A stretch of 64,000 bases of DNA. Origin: Fodinibius salipaludis (GTDB taxonomy: Bacteria > Bacteroidota > Rhodothermia > Balneolales > Balneolaceae). Positions 29,118 to 39,763 of the stretch are shown here, piece by piece. The stretch spans positions 1 through 64,000 of the forward strand of contig NZ_NSKE01000005.1 of NCBI RefSeq assembly GCF_002287075.1. The letters run 5' to 3'. A program made the position numbers and the translations under genes. Under the pieces are notes generated by a model, which ran no database searches, was not told the DNA's origin, and saw only the letters and a program-made list of their open reading frames with translations. How positions within the stretch are numbered: position 1 is the stretch's first letter; every line of letters begins with the position of its first letter.

Positions 29118-30125
29118 TCAATTATCGAGTACGATAAAGTACGCTACGCGCCGCGGTTGAAAGGATCGCAGCTTGATATGATACCGTTCATTGTTTTCTT
29201 CGATCTGCGGGGTTACAAAACCAGTAGAATCTTCTAAAACCTGCTGATAACTTACATACACCTCAAAAGGATTTTCGTCCTGAACATCAGCGTATTCTTC
29301 AATGGGCACATCGTATTTAATTCTAACAGCAAGCGGACTGTAACTAACCATACGTCCCGGTGGCAAATTACGAGTACTTATATTTGCCTGCATTTCCCCC
29401 TCGGTGTACTCGACAACATCAGCCTCAAAACTAACTTCATCCTGCGACAAATTTATAACCTCACTGGGTGACTCCAACGGTACGGTCCGAGCGATATCTT
29501 CCTTAACATTATCGATTTGTATGGATTTGGTAGACCATTCTTCAATATCTTCAAGTAGTGAAGCAGCTCCATCTATGGTAATACTGTCAGGCGTTATAAT
29601 CGGAGGATTTAAAAAGCCGTATTGCTCACTGAAACTGGTTTTTACAGCAGAACGAACCGGCACTTTTTTTGAAACCCGATCTCCCAGCTCCACTGTTAAA
29701 TTCTGGGGCTGCACACGCTGTATATTAATATTAAGCGTCGCATTCATCTGTTGCTGTACCTGATCAAATAAATTAACCTCTTGATCATTTACATCAATAT
29801 TTATGGTAGGGGGATTATTATATAAGTTTATAAGCTTCCATCCTTCTCCCGTAACGCTCACGGTTGCGGTAGTAGGGAGATCACTGACCAGCGCTCTTTC
29901 AGTGGGTACAGCCCCAAGCTGAATGGGTAACTCAATATTTAAGGTATAATCTCTGCTTAAATTAACCATCAGCCATAAAGCCATAGCTAAAATAAGCGCA
30001 ACTATAAAAACAATGATGCGTTCACGACCAAAGCCGGCAATCTCATCCTCATTTGATTTTTGTAGGAGCGATTTCCACCCCGTCAGCAACTTCTCTTTAT
30101 ATTCCTCAATTTTTGATGTATCCAT
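29118..30125 (-). CDS. CdaR/YbbR-domain membrane protein
   Basis: The 335-residue protein has one TM near residues 34-53 (IVFIVALILAMALWLMVN), preceded by a cytosolic segment and followed by repeated YbbR-like beta modules outside. Typical strands are the TATVSVTGEG and KVPVRSAV types. In Firmicutes YbbR (CdaR) controls the c-di-AMP cyclase CdaA; whether that holds here is unknown since no cdaA is in the window. It lies 57 nt downstream of the dciA-like gene, likely in the recF operon, and converges on ispH. Confidence 0.82.
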   Translation of the reverse strand: MDTSKIEEYKEKLLTGWKSLLQKSNEDEIAGFGRERIIVFIVALILAMALWLMVNLSRDYTLNIELPIQLGAVPTERALVSDLPTTATVSVTGEGWKLINLYNNPPTINIDVNDQEVNLFDQVQQQMNATLNINIQRVQPQNLTVELGDRVSKKVPVRSAVKTSFSEQYGFLNPPIITPDSITIDGAASLLEDIEEWSTKSIQIDNVKEDIARTVPLESPSEVINLSQDEVSFEADVVEYTEGEMQANISTRNLPPGRMVSYSPLAVRIKYDVPIEEYADVQDENPFEVYVSYQQVLEDSTGFVTPQIEENNERYHIKLRSFQPRRVAYFIVLDN

Positions 30126-30182
30126 AAATAGTTTTCAGATCAATCGATCATATTTGGACAGAAGTTAACGATCAAATATACA

Positions 30183-30485
30183 TTATGAACGCACAACAAT
30201 CTCTTTGATTATTTTCTCATCCACCTGATCATTTAACTTTTTGGCAATGCTATAGCGCTTCATGTGAATCTCTTGTCGCCAGGCAGGATTTTTTACGTGC
30301 ACTACCAAGTTTCCATGTTCAAAATGCAGATTCTCTGTCTGTTCGGCAATACGTTCACCCACCGTCTGTTCCCACAGTGATAAAATCATTCCCCGCTTCA
30401 ATCTTTTACGGTGAGGATAGGTATCCAAAAAATCCTTTAACGCCTCCTTCAAGGATTTTGGGGAGTTTGACTTATATCGTCCCAT
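30183..30485 (-). CDS. DUF721/DciA-like protein
   Basis: The 100-residue basic protein shows the DUF721 pattern: the helix SLKEALKDFLDTY, a WEQTVGERIAEQTENLHFEHGNLVVHV core, then the NPAWRQEIHMKR motif. DciA proteins, which contain this domain, load the replicative helicase DnaB in bacteria lacking DnaC. It follows recF after 12 nt, the context often seen for dciA. With dnaA about 5 kb away a replication role is likely. Confidence 0.85.
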   Translation of the reverse strand: MGRYKSNSPKSLKEALKDFLDTYPHRKRLKRGMILSLWEQTVGERIAEQTENLHFEHGNLVVHVKNPAWRQEIHMKRYSIAKKLNDQVDEKIIKEIVVRS

Positions 30486-30497
30486 AACTGCTAATAT

Positions 30498-31634
30498 TTA
30501 TTTCGTTTTAACAACAGAAATCTGTCCTTGATCCACTTTGTATTTTCTATTCCGTTCACCGTCAAAGGTTATGTACTCATCAAAAGGAATAGGATTAGCT
30601 GCCGTAACAAAAGTCTGTCCAGCATGTTCTATCAGCGCATTCAGCAATACCTCAGTACGCTGAGCATCGAGATCACCAAACACATCATCCAACAGGAATA
30701 TAGGCAGATCATCCAACTCATCCGAAAAATACAAAAGCTGGGCCAGTTTCAAAGCAAGAGCAAACAAGCGATGCTGCCCCTGTGACCCATACTTACGCAG
30801 CTCAAAGTCATCCAAATAAAAAACGATCTCGTCGCGGTGCGGTCCGATAAGCGTCAGCTCACGTTCCAGCTCGTGATCCTGTTCTTTCTCAAGCTCTGCC
30901 TGGTAACGCTCTCTCACTGTTTCTTCATCTTCGGAGGGTTCGCAAAACGTCTGATATTCCAGATGAGGTTCGTGCCGCATACCCGATATTACTTCGTACT
31001 CCTTAGCCAGATAATCCCGAAATTTATTCAACACCTCGGTACGTTTGGCGACAATACGTGATCCGTATTCCATCAGCTGCACATTCCAAGGCTCCAGGTA
31101 AGCCAAGAGCACCTCCCGGTTGCCCCGGAACTCCTGCAGCAATTTATTACGCTGCTTGCGGGCTTTTCGAAAATCAAGCAAATCCTGCAGGTAGGCCGGT
31201 GAAATTTGACTGATAAACGAATCAATAAATGATCGCCGCTGCTTGGGACCTTCGCTGGTTAACTTTTTATCGGATGGCGAAAGTACCACCACCGGCACCA
31301 TTCCAATGAGATCGGACAAACGATCGAGCGGACTTTCATTGACAAAAATCTTCTTCCCTTCTCCACGGGAGTAAGAGCATCCAACGTCAAAACTGGCCCG
31401 AATGTTTCCCTCAAAATGTCCCTTGATCATAAAGAAAGTGGCATCCTGATTTACCACGTACATATCACTACTTGATACAAAACTGCGGCTCATGCACAGG
31501 TAATGAATAGCATCAATGAGGTTGGTCTTACCCGCACCGTTTTGACCGACAATCACATTCATGTGGGGAGCCCATTCAACCACGGTTTCTTCGTGGTTCC
31601 GAAAATTCTGCAGTTTTAAATTCGTGATCTTCAT
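30498..31634 (-). CDS. recF: DNA replication and repair protein RecF
   Basis: RecF is an SMC-like ATPase that helps load RecA at gaps. The 378-residue protein has Walker A GQNGAGKTNL (30-39), the region SRSFVSSSDMYVVN, signature SQGQHRLFALALKLAQ and Walker B LPIFLLDDVFGDLD. Length is normal. It begins the recF-dciA-ybbR unit, downstream of the eno terminator. Confidence 0.96.
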   Translation of the reverse strand: MKITNLKLQNFRNHEETVVEWAPHMNVIVGQNGAGKTNLIDAIHYLCMSRSFVSSSDMYVVNQDATFFMIKGHFEGNIRASFDVGCSYSRGEGKKIFVNESPLDRLSDLIGMVPVVVLSPSDKKLTSEGPKQRRSFIDSFISQISPAYLQDLLDFRKARKQRNKLLQEFRGNREVLLAYLEPWNVQLMEYGSRIVAKRTEVLNKFRDYLAKEYEVISGMRHEPHLEYQTFCEPSEDEETVRERYQAELEKEQDHELERELTLIGPHRDEIVFYLDDFELRKYGSQGQHRLFALALKLAQLLYFSDELDDLPIFLLDDVFGDLDAQRTEVLLNALIEHAGQTFVTAANPIPFDEYITFDGERNRKYKVDQGQISVVKTK

Positions 31635-31653
31635 TGGCCCCTGCTCTCAACTA

Positions 31654-31685
31654 TAAAAATAGCGCGAGCTATGGCCCGCGCTATC
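31654..31685 (-). terminator. Rho-independent terminator of eno
   Basis: On the minus strand ATAGCGCGGGC pairs with GCTCGCGCTAT around CATA (11 bp with one G-U), followed by TTTTA. It sits between the eno stop and recF. Confidence 0.88.
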
Positions 31686-31713
31686 ATATCCTTGTTACAA
31701 AATTTGGAACTCC

Positions 31714-33009
<1,296 letters not shown>

Positions 33010-33169
33010 TTATTTATTGTCGTGGAAAATTGTTGATAAAGGTACAAGGTTTTTATCTACTGATAAAGAGAAAAGAACAAAGAATAGATTGGGAGAGTGG
33101 CGCTAAATAGACATAGATACATGTTCCTTAATGCGGGCTACTAATATTCCTATACCGTGATATTCTGTA

Positions 33170-34012
33170 CTACCACATGCCGCCAAAGGTGAATTTAATT
33201 TGCGGAGTTCCAAAGTATTTTTGAGCATCAAAGAATTTAACCCTCGATTCAAAAACAGGTTCGCCATCAGCATTATATTCGGTTGGTTTATACGGCTCCA
33301 TAATTTGAAGCCCCTCACTGAAATAGTAAAAGAAATACCCAAACTCGATAGTAGTTCTTGACTTGAATTTACTGCCTAAATCCACCCCTACTTTAATTGC
33401 ACCGCTGTATCCCCATTTGCTTTCTCCCTCACTCCACCCAGTAAAAAAGTCATTCACCCGCTCAACCGGATATAAATATCCATCGGGACCTACTTGAAAA
33501 TCTCGAAAACCATTGGGTTCCCCATATGCCGGAACTGTGGTATCACTAACATAGGGATAAGTAAATGCCAACGCCGGTCCACCGGCTGCACTTACAAAAA
33601 AGCGCATGTTATCCTCAATATGACGAGCAAAAAGACGCTGTTTTACCCCCAGCAGGAAGGGAAATCCCAAACCACGCTTATATTTATTTGGGATAATTTG
33701 CTGTCCTGTTAAAAAGCTCTGAAAGTTTTGTTCACTTACATCTCTAATCCCTGTTATTCCGGTACGGAATGTAATTTCTGTATAAGGAGTCACCGCACGA
33801 CCGTAGGTTCCTCCAATACCGAATCCAAAATTATTGACAAACAAATCAAAACCGAGACTATTTTGATATCCCTCTGACAATGGTGTTTTCGGATCAGCCT
33901 TTTCAATAACATCAGGCTCTTCGATCTGGGCAATGGAGGTATCGGCTAATACACTCAATAATAGTGTTAAAACAAGTACAGGAAATAAATATTTTATCAT
34001 CAATTTCTTCAT
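33170..34012 (-). CDS. Outer-membrane beta-barrel protein of unknown function
   Basis: The 280-residue protein has a signal peptide (MKKLMIKYLFPVLVLTLLL, cleavage near SIAQ, residue 29). The rest is a series of amphipathic strands such as GFGIGGTYGRAVTPYTEITF and TTIEFGYFFYYF, and the protein ends in FTFGGMW with a terminal aromatic, as barrels inserted by BamA do. I cannot name a family or substrate. It is a single-gene unit flanked by AT-rich gaps. Confidence 0.72.
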   Translation of the reverse strand: MKKLMIKYLFPVLVLTLLLSVLADTSIAQIEEPDVIEKADPKTPLSEGYQNSLGFDLFVNNFGFGIGGTYGRAVTPYTEITFRTGITGIRDVSEQNFQSFLTGQQIIPNKYKRGLGFPFLLGVKQRLFARHIEDNMRFFVSAAGGPALAFTYPYVSDTTVPAYGEPNGFRDFQVGPDGYLYPVERVNDFFTGWSEGESKWGYSGAIKVGVDLGSKFKSRTTIEFGYFFYYFSEGLQIMEPYKPTEYNADGEPVFESRVKFFDAQKYFGTPQIKFTFGGMW

Positions 34013-34215
34013 GTGTTACTGCCGCTATGTTGTACTTTCACTAATTTATAAACGTATTATAATAACAATCGTTCAACCAATAAATTATGTGAATACTTTT
34101 GGTTGTTATAAATAAATATATACGAACCTACAAACAAATTTGACTCTGAGTATATAAAAACTTTTATTCAGGCTCTTTACAACCTTTCAAATCTACCAAT
34201 AGAAGTTAACATATT

Positions 34216-34608
34216 ATGGCTACTGTAAGCAAGTATCTTGTTTTTGGGCCGGCAGGTACACTGCGGAGAATGCCCGAACAGCTCTTTAATGATATAGAGC
34301 CTAAGTATTTGTATAAATATCAATCATCAGACACTGGTGACGAAGTTCACGTTGCTGTTTATGAGGAGTACGAAAAACAAATAAACGCAAGCGTGACCCT
34401 TACCTGTATTATTGAATTTACCGGTAAACAAAATCGGTTTGAGCTCAAAAAAACCGGTGGACGCATGGGATTTCGTGGTAGCTCGCTGGATGAAGAAAAA
34501 CGCACTATCGATGATGAAGTAATCGATTTTATTTTAGATTTTGGCAAACGTTTTGGGCTTACCGTTCAGCAAGAAAAAGAGCAACAAGTCGAAGAAGACG
34601 AGTCGTAA
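34216..34608 (+). CDS. Conserved-looking cytosolic protein, function unknown
   Basis: I do not recognise this 130-residue protein. It has no signal peptide or TM. The middle part has strand-like SVTLTCIIEFTGKQNRFELKK, then MGFRGSSLDEEKRTIDDEVIDFILDFGKRFGL, and an acidic Glu/Gln-rich tail. It lies 21 nt before prmC on the same strand, so it is likely co-transcribed with it. Coding use looks normal for the window. Confidence 0.7.
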   Translation: MATVSKYLVFGPAGTLRRMPEQLFNDIEPKYLYKYQSSDTGDEVHVAVYEEYEKQINASVTLTCIIEFTGKQNRFELKKTGGRMGFRGSSLDEEKRTIDDEVIDFILDFGKRFGLTVQQEKEQQVEEDES

Positions 34609-34629
34609 TTACTACTTCTATACCGTAAT

Positions 34630-35493
34630 ATGAGTAAAAAGGTCGAGGAATGGACGGTCCTTTCTATGTTGGAATGGGCCACTGATTTTTTTGAGAATAA
34701 AGACATTCCCGATCCACGGCACAGTATTGAATGGCTGTTAGCCGAGACACTCGAAATTAAACGGTTGGATCTCTATCTCAAATTTGACCGCCCACTCTCC
34801 CCTCAAGAACTCGATACGTTACGACCGATGGTCAAGCGCAGGGCTCAACACGAGCCCCTGCAATACATTGTGGGATATACCGACTTTATCAATGCCCACA
34901 TCTCGGTCAATGAGCAGGTCCTTATCCCCCGCATTGAAACGGAACAGCTTGTTGAGATTATTCTTGATGAGCATCAATCGGAAGAAGACCTGTCTGTACT
35001 TGATATTGGGACCGGATCAGGATGTATCCCCATCGCATTAAAAATGGAGCAAACGAGCTGGGAAGTTTCTGGGATCGACATTTCTGAAGGTGCAATTCAC
35101 ACCGCTCGGAATAATGCTGAACAAAATGATGCCGATGTTTCCTTTACCAAGGGAGATATTTTAAATCCCAACAGTATTATCGAGAACGGTCCTTTTAATA
35201 TTATCGTTTCCAACCCTCCATATGTTAAGCCAGGGGAAAAAGATATCCTGCAACAACAGGTCAAGGACTATGAACCGGCTGAAGCATTATTCTTCGGTGA
35301 CCTCGAAAAAATGTATAACAGCATTATCGAATTTGCATCCCAAAAATTGACGGAAAACGGCTATTTATATTTGGAATTACACGAAAAATATAGTCAGGAA
35401 ATTTTAGCTATTTTCGATGAGCAAAACTGGTCAGCACGTATTGAAAATGACTACGATAAAAAACCTCGTTTTATTATAGCTCAGCAACGCTGA
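34630..35493 (+). CDS. prmC: Peptide chain release factor N5-glutamine methyltransferase
   Basis: PrmC methylates the Gln of the GGQ motif in RF1 and RF2. The 287-residue protein has the helical N-terminal domain (SIEWLLAETLEIKRLDLYL), the PLQYIVGYTDF linker, SAM motif VLDIGTGSGCIPIAL and the catalytic NPPY in IIVSNPPYVKPGE. Its length matches the family. The prfA gene often found with it is not adjacent. Confidence 0.95.
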   Translation: MSKKVEEWTVLSMLEWATDFFENKDIPDPRHSIEWLLAETLEIKRLDLYLKFDRPLSPQELDTLRPMVKRRAQHEPLQYIVGYTDFINAHISVNEQVLIPRIETEQLVEIILDEHQSEEDLSVLDIGTGSGCIPIALKMEQTSWEVSGIDISEGAIHTARNNAEQNDADVSFTKGDILNPNSIIENGPFNIIVSNPPYVKPGEKDILQQQVKDYEPAEALFFGDLEKMYNSIIEFASQKLTENGYLYLELHEKYSQEILAIFDEQNWSARIENDYDKKPRFIIAQQR

Positions 35494-35886
35494 TTAGCTA
35501 TTTCTCCCCCTCTTTAGCCGATTAATATCGGTTACATATTTTGGACTATTTACTCCACAATATTATTGTGGATAACTTGTGGAAAACTTTTTTGCGCCGG
35601 TGATATCCATATGTCTTTAAGGTAAAATCAATGTTAGCGCAATATTATGTACTGTCAAGTAAAATTTGATAGAAATGTAGATAAAAAACTAATCCATTGC
35701 GACGCATGTACTTACAATGTTTAGAGCAATGTGGATAACTTTTGCGAACACGGGGAATATTTTTTTGACATCTGTCTTCGAAATTATCATCTTCGTTTCA
35801 CACAAAAATGGGATCACACAGAAGTGTGTGGATAACTGAAGGGTATTCAGAGTAACAATTTTAAATTTAGAAGAGGTTAAGAGACG
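35494..35886. other. prmC-dnaA intergenic region with DnaA boxes, candidate oriC
   Basis: This 393-nt AT-rich gap holds three perfect DnaA boxes reading TGTGGATAA on the plus strand (35567-35575, 35730-35738, 35827-35835) and one near match TGTGGAAAA (35578-35586). TCCACAATA and TATTGTGGA around 35554-35572 form an inverted repeat with the first box. TTGACA occurs at about 35766. A gap with several DnaA boxes directly upstream of dnaA is a usual place for a bacterial oriC, but such boxes may also only autoregulate dnaA. Confidence 0.6.
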
Positions 35887-37341
35887 TTGAGTAATATTTC
35901 TTCCGAAGCTGCATGGGAGCAGTGTTTAGAAATTATTAAAGACAATATCAGCTACCAGAAGTTCAAGTCTTGGTTCCAACCTATCGAGCCGGTAAAGCTG
36001 GAAGAAAACACGCTTACCATACAAGTTCCCAGCCAGTTCTGGTACGAGTGGCTCGAGGAACATTATTATGGGATGTTGAGATCTACGCTGGCAAAAGTCT
36101 TGGGCGATGATGGCAAACTTGAGTACTCGGTAGTACTCGAAAAGTCTGATGATAATAATACTGATAACCGCTCGGTTCGACTTCCCCAGCGTCCCATGCC
36201 GCCAGAAAATAACCAGGGACAAGAGATGAAAGGATATTCAGAGTATAGTCCGGGAAAAATTGAAAATCCTTTCGTAATACCGGGCATCCAAAAAACGAAG
36301 ATCGACTCCAATCTCAATTCCAGCTATGTTTTTGACCGTTATATAGAAGGTGACTGTAACAGACTGGCACGCTCGGCGGCGATGGCCATTGGCGAAAATC
36401 CGGGAAGTAGTTCGTTCAATCCATTCTTTATTTATGGCGGCACCGGGCTTGGCAAAACACACCTTATCCAAAGTATTGGTAATAAGGTAAAACAGGAGCA
36501 CGGTAATGAACTTGCTGTCCTCTATATTTCTTCCGAAAGCTTTACCAACGAGTTTGTGCAAGCCATTCGAAATAACCGGGCCAGTGAATTTACGATGTTT
36601 TATCGGCAGATTGATGTGCTTATTGTCGATGACATCCAATTTTTCAGCGGCAAAGAAAAAACACAGGAAGAGTTTTTCCATATTTTTAATGCCCTTCACC
36701 AAGACGGTAAGCAGATTATTCTGAGCAGTGACCGCGCCCCCCGCGAAATTCCTGATATCGAAGAACGTCTTATTTCTCGATTCAGCTGGGGACTTAGTGC
36801 CGACCTGCAGATTCCGGAATACGAAACACGATATGCTATCCTGGAACGCAAAGCTTCCGATAACGGTATTGAGCTGTCGCACCAAGTGCTCGAATTTATC
36901 GCTCATAATTTTAAGTCGAATGTCCGTGATCTGGAAGGCGCCATTATTAAGCTACTTGCTTTTGCATCGCTACAGCATGTGGATGAAATTGAGCCACAGA
37001 TGGCCAAGCGGGTGCTCAAAGATATGATTCAAGAGTCACAGACGACTGTTTCTATCGAACAGATCCAAGATTATGTGTGTGACTACTTTGGGATTGATAC
37101 CAACAAGGTGCGCGAAAAAACGCGCAAGCAAGAAATTGTTGAAGCACGTCAGATAGCGATGTATCTGTCAAAGCAGTTTACCGATTCGAGCTTAAAAACC
37201 ATTGGGCTGCATTTTGGCGGACGCGACCACTCAACAGTCATTCATGCTATATCCACTGTTGAAGAACGCATGCAAACTACCGCCAAGCACAAACGCATTG
37301 TGGAAGAGTTACACCAGAAAATTGAAGTATCCACGCTTTAA
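35887..37341 (+). CDS. dnaA: Chromosomal replication initiator protein DnaA
   Basis: DnaA binds oriC and opens it. The 484-residue protein has domain I (AAWEQCLEIIKDNISYQKF), a polar linker (about 85-135), the AAA+ domain with Walker A GGTGLGKT (184-191), Walker B VLIVDDIQFF and sensor LISRFSWGL, and the DNA-binding domain with signature GGRDHSTVIHA. The start is TTG at 35887, which gives the expected MSNISSEAAWEQ. dnaN and gyrB are not next to it; folB follows after 3 nt instead. Confidence 0.97.
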   Translation: MSNISSEAAWEQCLEIIKDNISYQKFKSWFQPIEPVKLEENTLTIQVPSQFWYEWLEEHYYGMLRSTLAKVLGDDGKLEYSVVLEKSDDNNTDNRSVRLPQRPMPPENNQGQEMKGYSEYSPGKIENPFVIPGIQKTKIDSNLNSSYVFDRYIEGDCNRLARSAAMAIGENPGSSSFNPFFIYGGTGLGKTHLIQSIGNKVKQEHGNELAVLYISSESFTNEFVQAIRNNRASEFTMFYRQIDVLIVDDIQFFSGKEKTQEEFFHIFNALHQDGKQIILSSDRAPREIPDIEERLISRFSWGLSADLQIPEYETRYAILERKASDNGIELSHQVLEFIAHNFKSNVRDLEGAIIKLLAFASLQHVDEIEPQMAKRVLKDMIQESQTTVSIEQIQDYVCDYFGIDTNKVREKTRKQEIVEARQIAMYLSKQFTDSSLKTIGLHFGGRDHSTVIHAISTVEERMQTTAKHKRIVEELHQKIEVSTL

Positions 37342-37344
37342 TTT

Positions 37345-37704
37345 ATGGAAACCCTGACGCTTAAAAGTATCCGCTTAAAAGGGTATCACGGGTATTACGA
37401 AGAAGAGCGAGAGCAGGGAAATGATTTTGAAGTAGACATTATATTTTCGGCCGACTTGCGCAAGGCTGGAGAAACAGATCAACTTGAAGATACCATCGAT
37501 TACCAAGAAGTGCTTGCTATCATCAAAAAGGTAATGAACGGTCCATCTCTTAACCTGATTGAAACACTGGCTAAAAGAATTGGTGATCAGCTTTTTGAAC
37601 AATTTTCAGCAGTTTCATCCCTCAAAGTCTCCGTCCGCAAGCTACAGCCGCCCCTCGACGTAGAAACCGCATATTCTGAGATTACGATGCGATGGCAACG
37701 GTAG
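37345..37704 (+). CDS. folB: Dihydroneopterin aldolase
   Basis: FolB cleaves dihydroneopterin in folate synthesis. The 119-residue protein has the tunnelling-fold pattern: LKGYHGYYEEEREQGNDFEVDI with the substrate-binding Tyr, DTIDYQEVL, NLIETLAKRIGDQLF with the catalytic Glu, and VSVRKLQPP with the conserved Lys. It follows dnaA by 3 nt and overlaps folK by 13 nt. Confidence 0.95.
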   Translation: METLTLKSIRLKGYHGYYEEEREQGNDFEVDIIFSADLRKAGETDQLEDTIDYQEVLAIIKKVMNGPSLNLIETLAKRIGDQLFEQFSAVSSLKVSVRKLQPPLDVETAYSEITMRWQR

Positions 37705-38180
37705 TTGTAGCACTGGGATCAAATGTAGGTAATCGGCATCAACATCTGATGGATGCCGCTGAATTTTTAGAAGAATTATCTGTTCAGCCACTGCGCAAAT
37801 CATCCATCTTTATCACTGCGCCGGTCGGCCCTTCCACGCGTGACTTTTACAATGCCGTTGTAGTAATGACGACCAACAAAAACCCGAAGCCGTTGATCAA
37901 GAATTTTAAAGATTTTGAGCAACAACACGGGCGCAGTGCCAATCAGCCAAAATGGAGCGCACGCACGATTGATCTCGATATTATTTCGTATGGCGACTTG
38001 GTGATTCAAACGTATAATCTTATTATTCCGCACCCCGAATATCGGAAACGACTATTTGTATTAACGCCCTTAGCAGAAGTTATACCCGACTGGAACGATC
38101 CCCAAACCGGAACTTCCATAACAGAACTTACGTCTGAGGCACCAGAGCTGAGACTTGAAAAAACAGACCTACGTTGGTAA
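37692..38180 (+). CDS. folK: 6-hydroxymethyl-7,8-dihydropterin pyrophosphokinase
   Basis: HPPK acts right after FolB. The 162-residue protein shows VVVALGSNVGNR at the start, FYNAVVVM, and the catalytic region WSARTIDLDIISYGD with the two Mg-binding Asp, then IPHPEYRKRLFVLTPLAEV. It overlaps folB by 13 nt and the next gene starts 2 nt after its stop, so dnaA-folB-folK-dNK look like one unit. Confidence 0.96.
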   Translation: MATVVVALGSNVGNRHQHLMDAAEFLEELSVQPLRKSSIFITAPVGPSTRDFYNAVVVMTTNKNPKPLIKNFKDFEQQHGRSANQPKWSARTIDLDIISYGDLVIQTYNLIIPHPEYRKRLFVLTPLAEVIPDWNDPQTGTSITELTSEAPELRLEKTDLRW

Positions 38181-38182
38181 CT

Positions 38183-38824
38183 ATGAAAAACGAGTTCGAT
38201 TTTATTGCCATTGAAGGAGTCATTGGTGTAGGAAAGACATCTCTGGCAAAACTACTAACCGAACGTAATAATGCACGCCTTGTTCTTGAACAGTTTGAAG
38301 AAAATCCTTTTCTGCCCAAGTTTTATAAAGACCGTGAACGCTATGCCTTTCCTACCCAGATGTCGTTCTTAGCCAGTCGGTTTCAGCAGCAACAAGAAAT
38401 GCTCAGCAAAGATCTGTTTCAACAGATGACGATCTCGGATTACATCTTTGAAAAAGATCGCATTTTTGCACGGCTCAATCTTGAGGACGACGAGCTGGCG
38501 CTATACGATACCATTTTCAAGATAATGGCCGGCATTTCGGCACAGCCCGATCTGGTTATCTACCTGCAGTCTAACGTTGATCGACTGATGCAAAATATTA
38601 AAGAACGAGATCGGGACTACGAGCGCGATATTTCACGTTCATACCTAAAGGAACTCAGCGATGCCTACAATCATTTCTTCCATCATTACAATAAATCACC
38701 CCTGATGATCATTAATACATCAGAGATTGATTTCGTTAGTAACGAAAAACACTTAGATTACATAGAAGAACAAATTTTCAATCAGCCTATTCGCGGCAAC
38801 ACACATATTCACATCACAGATTAA
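38183..38824 (+). CDS. Deoxynucleoside kinase (dGK/dCK family)
   Basis: The protein of about 213 residues has P-loop EGVIGVGKTSLA near its N-terminus, the substrate segment LEQFEENPFLPKFY, the ERY/DRIFARL region with SDYIFEKDRIFA, PDLVIYLQSN and the Arg-rich lid RDRDYERDIS. It phosphorylates deoxynucleosides for salvage. The longer frame begins at a TTG inside folK (38174); the ATG at 38183 (MKNEFDFIAIEG) fits family starts better. Confidence 0.92.
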   Translation: MKNEFDFIAIEGVIGVGKTSLAKLLTERNNARLVLEQFEENPFLPKFYKDRERYAFPTQMSFLASRFQQQQEMLSKDLFQQMTISDYIFEKDRIFARLNLEDDELALYDTIFKIMAGISAQPDLVIYLQSNVDRLMQNIKERDRDYERDISRSYLKELSDAYNHFFHHYNKSPLMIINTSEIDFVSNEKHLDYIEEQIFNQPIRGNTHIHITD

Positions 38825-38829
38825 CAGTA

Positions 38830-39099
38830 ATGATTTTTCGCACCCTCTTATTTTTTTTGGTGATGTATCTTCTAATAAAGGTCATCAGTCGACTTTTTCT
38901 GCCTTCCAAATCAAAAAAGAAAAGCAGAAAGGGATCAAACTTTTTCTATCAGATGTATCAACAGCAGCAGCAACAAAACCAGCAGAATCGCGATTCGCGA
39001 TCTCAGAATTCATCTAAGCAAGACTTTGATCAAATTGAAGAGGCTGAATTTGAGGAAATTACCGACGAGGAAAAAACAACCTCAAAATCATCTGATTAA
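38830..39099 (+). CDS. Small membrane protein (DUF4834-like)
   Basis: The 89-residue protein has one N-terminal TM (about 3-22, LLFFLVMYLLIKVISRLF), a basic Ser/Lys stretch, a Gln-rich run (about 43-53) and an acidic tail with FDQIEEAEFEEITDEE. This layout resembles DUF4834 proteins found across Bacteroidota, whose role is unknown. It lies 5 nt after the deoxynucleoside kinase, likely in the dnaA operon. Confidence 0.7.
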   Translation: MIFRTLLFFLVMYLLIKVISRLFLPSKSKKKSRKGSNFFYQMYQQQQQQNQQNRDSRSQNSSKQDFDQIEEAEFEEITDEEKTTSKSSD

Positions 39100-39168
39100 C
39101 GCTTGAACATTCCTTATCTTTCGAAGCATTATTGAATTTATACTTAACCACGAAAGCAGCTATTTCTC

Positions 39169-39714
39169 ATGAACTACGAAGATCAGCTCGAAGAAGGATT
39201 ATCGCTACTGCACGAAGGCGACTTTGATCATGCGCTGGATATTGCCCATCAGCTACAAAAAAAGAAGCCGGAATATTCTGATGGTTTTCATTTAGAAGGG
39301 TTAGTATTTCAAAAGCTTAACCAGTGGGAAAAAAGTATTGAAGCACTGGAAAAAGCTATTGATCTGGAAGAGGAAAACAGCGGTTACTATAACTTGCGCG
39401 GTTTTGCGAACATGCAGCTTGAAAACCTCGACCAGGCCATAGAGGACTTTAATAAGGCCATCGACCTGGATGATTCTCCGGCCGCACACCGCAACAAGGT
39501 GCTGTATATGATTATGAATGGTGAAGCAAGCAAAGCAAATGAGTACCTGCTTGACCGCATCAAGAAAAATCCGAAGGATGTTGAGAACTGGATCTTGATG
39601 GGCGACCTTCTGCAGCGCGCCGGACAGGAGGAGAAAGCCAGAGGATTTTATCAGCAGGCCAGCAAAATGGATCCGGAAAATGAGTACGTCAACGAGCAGC
39701 TCGGCGAAATGTAG
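39169..39714 (+). CDS. Tetratricopeptide repeat protein
   Basis: The 181-residue soluble protein is made of about four to five TPR units. Examples are the repeat near 35-65 (GFHLEGLVFQKLNQWEKSIE) and the next near 70-100 (YNLRGFANMQLENLDQAIED), each with the W/L-G-Y/F-A-P spacing. It has no signal peptide and is acidic. TPR arrays serve as protein-binding scaffolds; no partner can be named from the context. Confidence 0.9.
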   Translation: MNYEDQLEEGLSLLHEGDFDHALDIAHQLQKKKPEYSDGFHLEGLVFQKLNQWEKSIEALEKAIDLEEENSGYYNLRGFANMQLENLDQAIEDFNKAIDLDDSPAAHRNKVLYMIMNGEASKANEYLLDRIKKNPKDVENWILMGDLLQRAGQEEKARGFYQQASKMDPENEYVNEQLGEM

Positions 39715-39763
39715 AAGGTCTTTTTCTGTATAAATTTTGTTTCTAGTTTTCGGGATTAACTCC

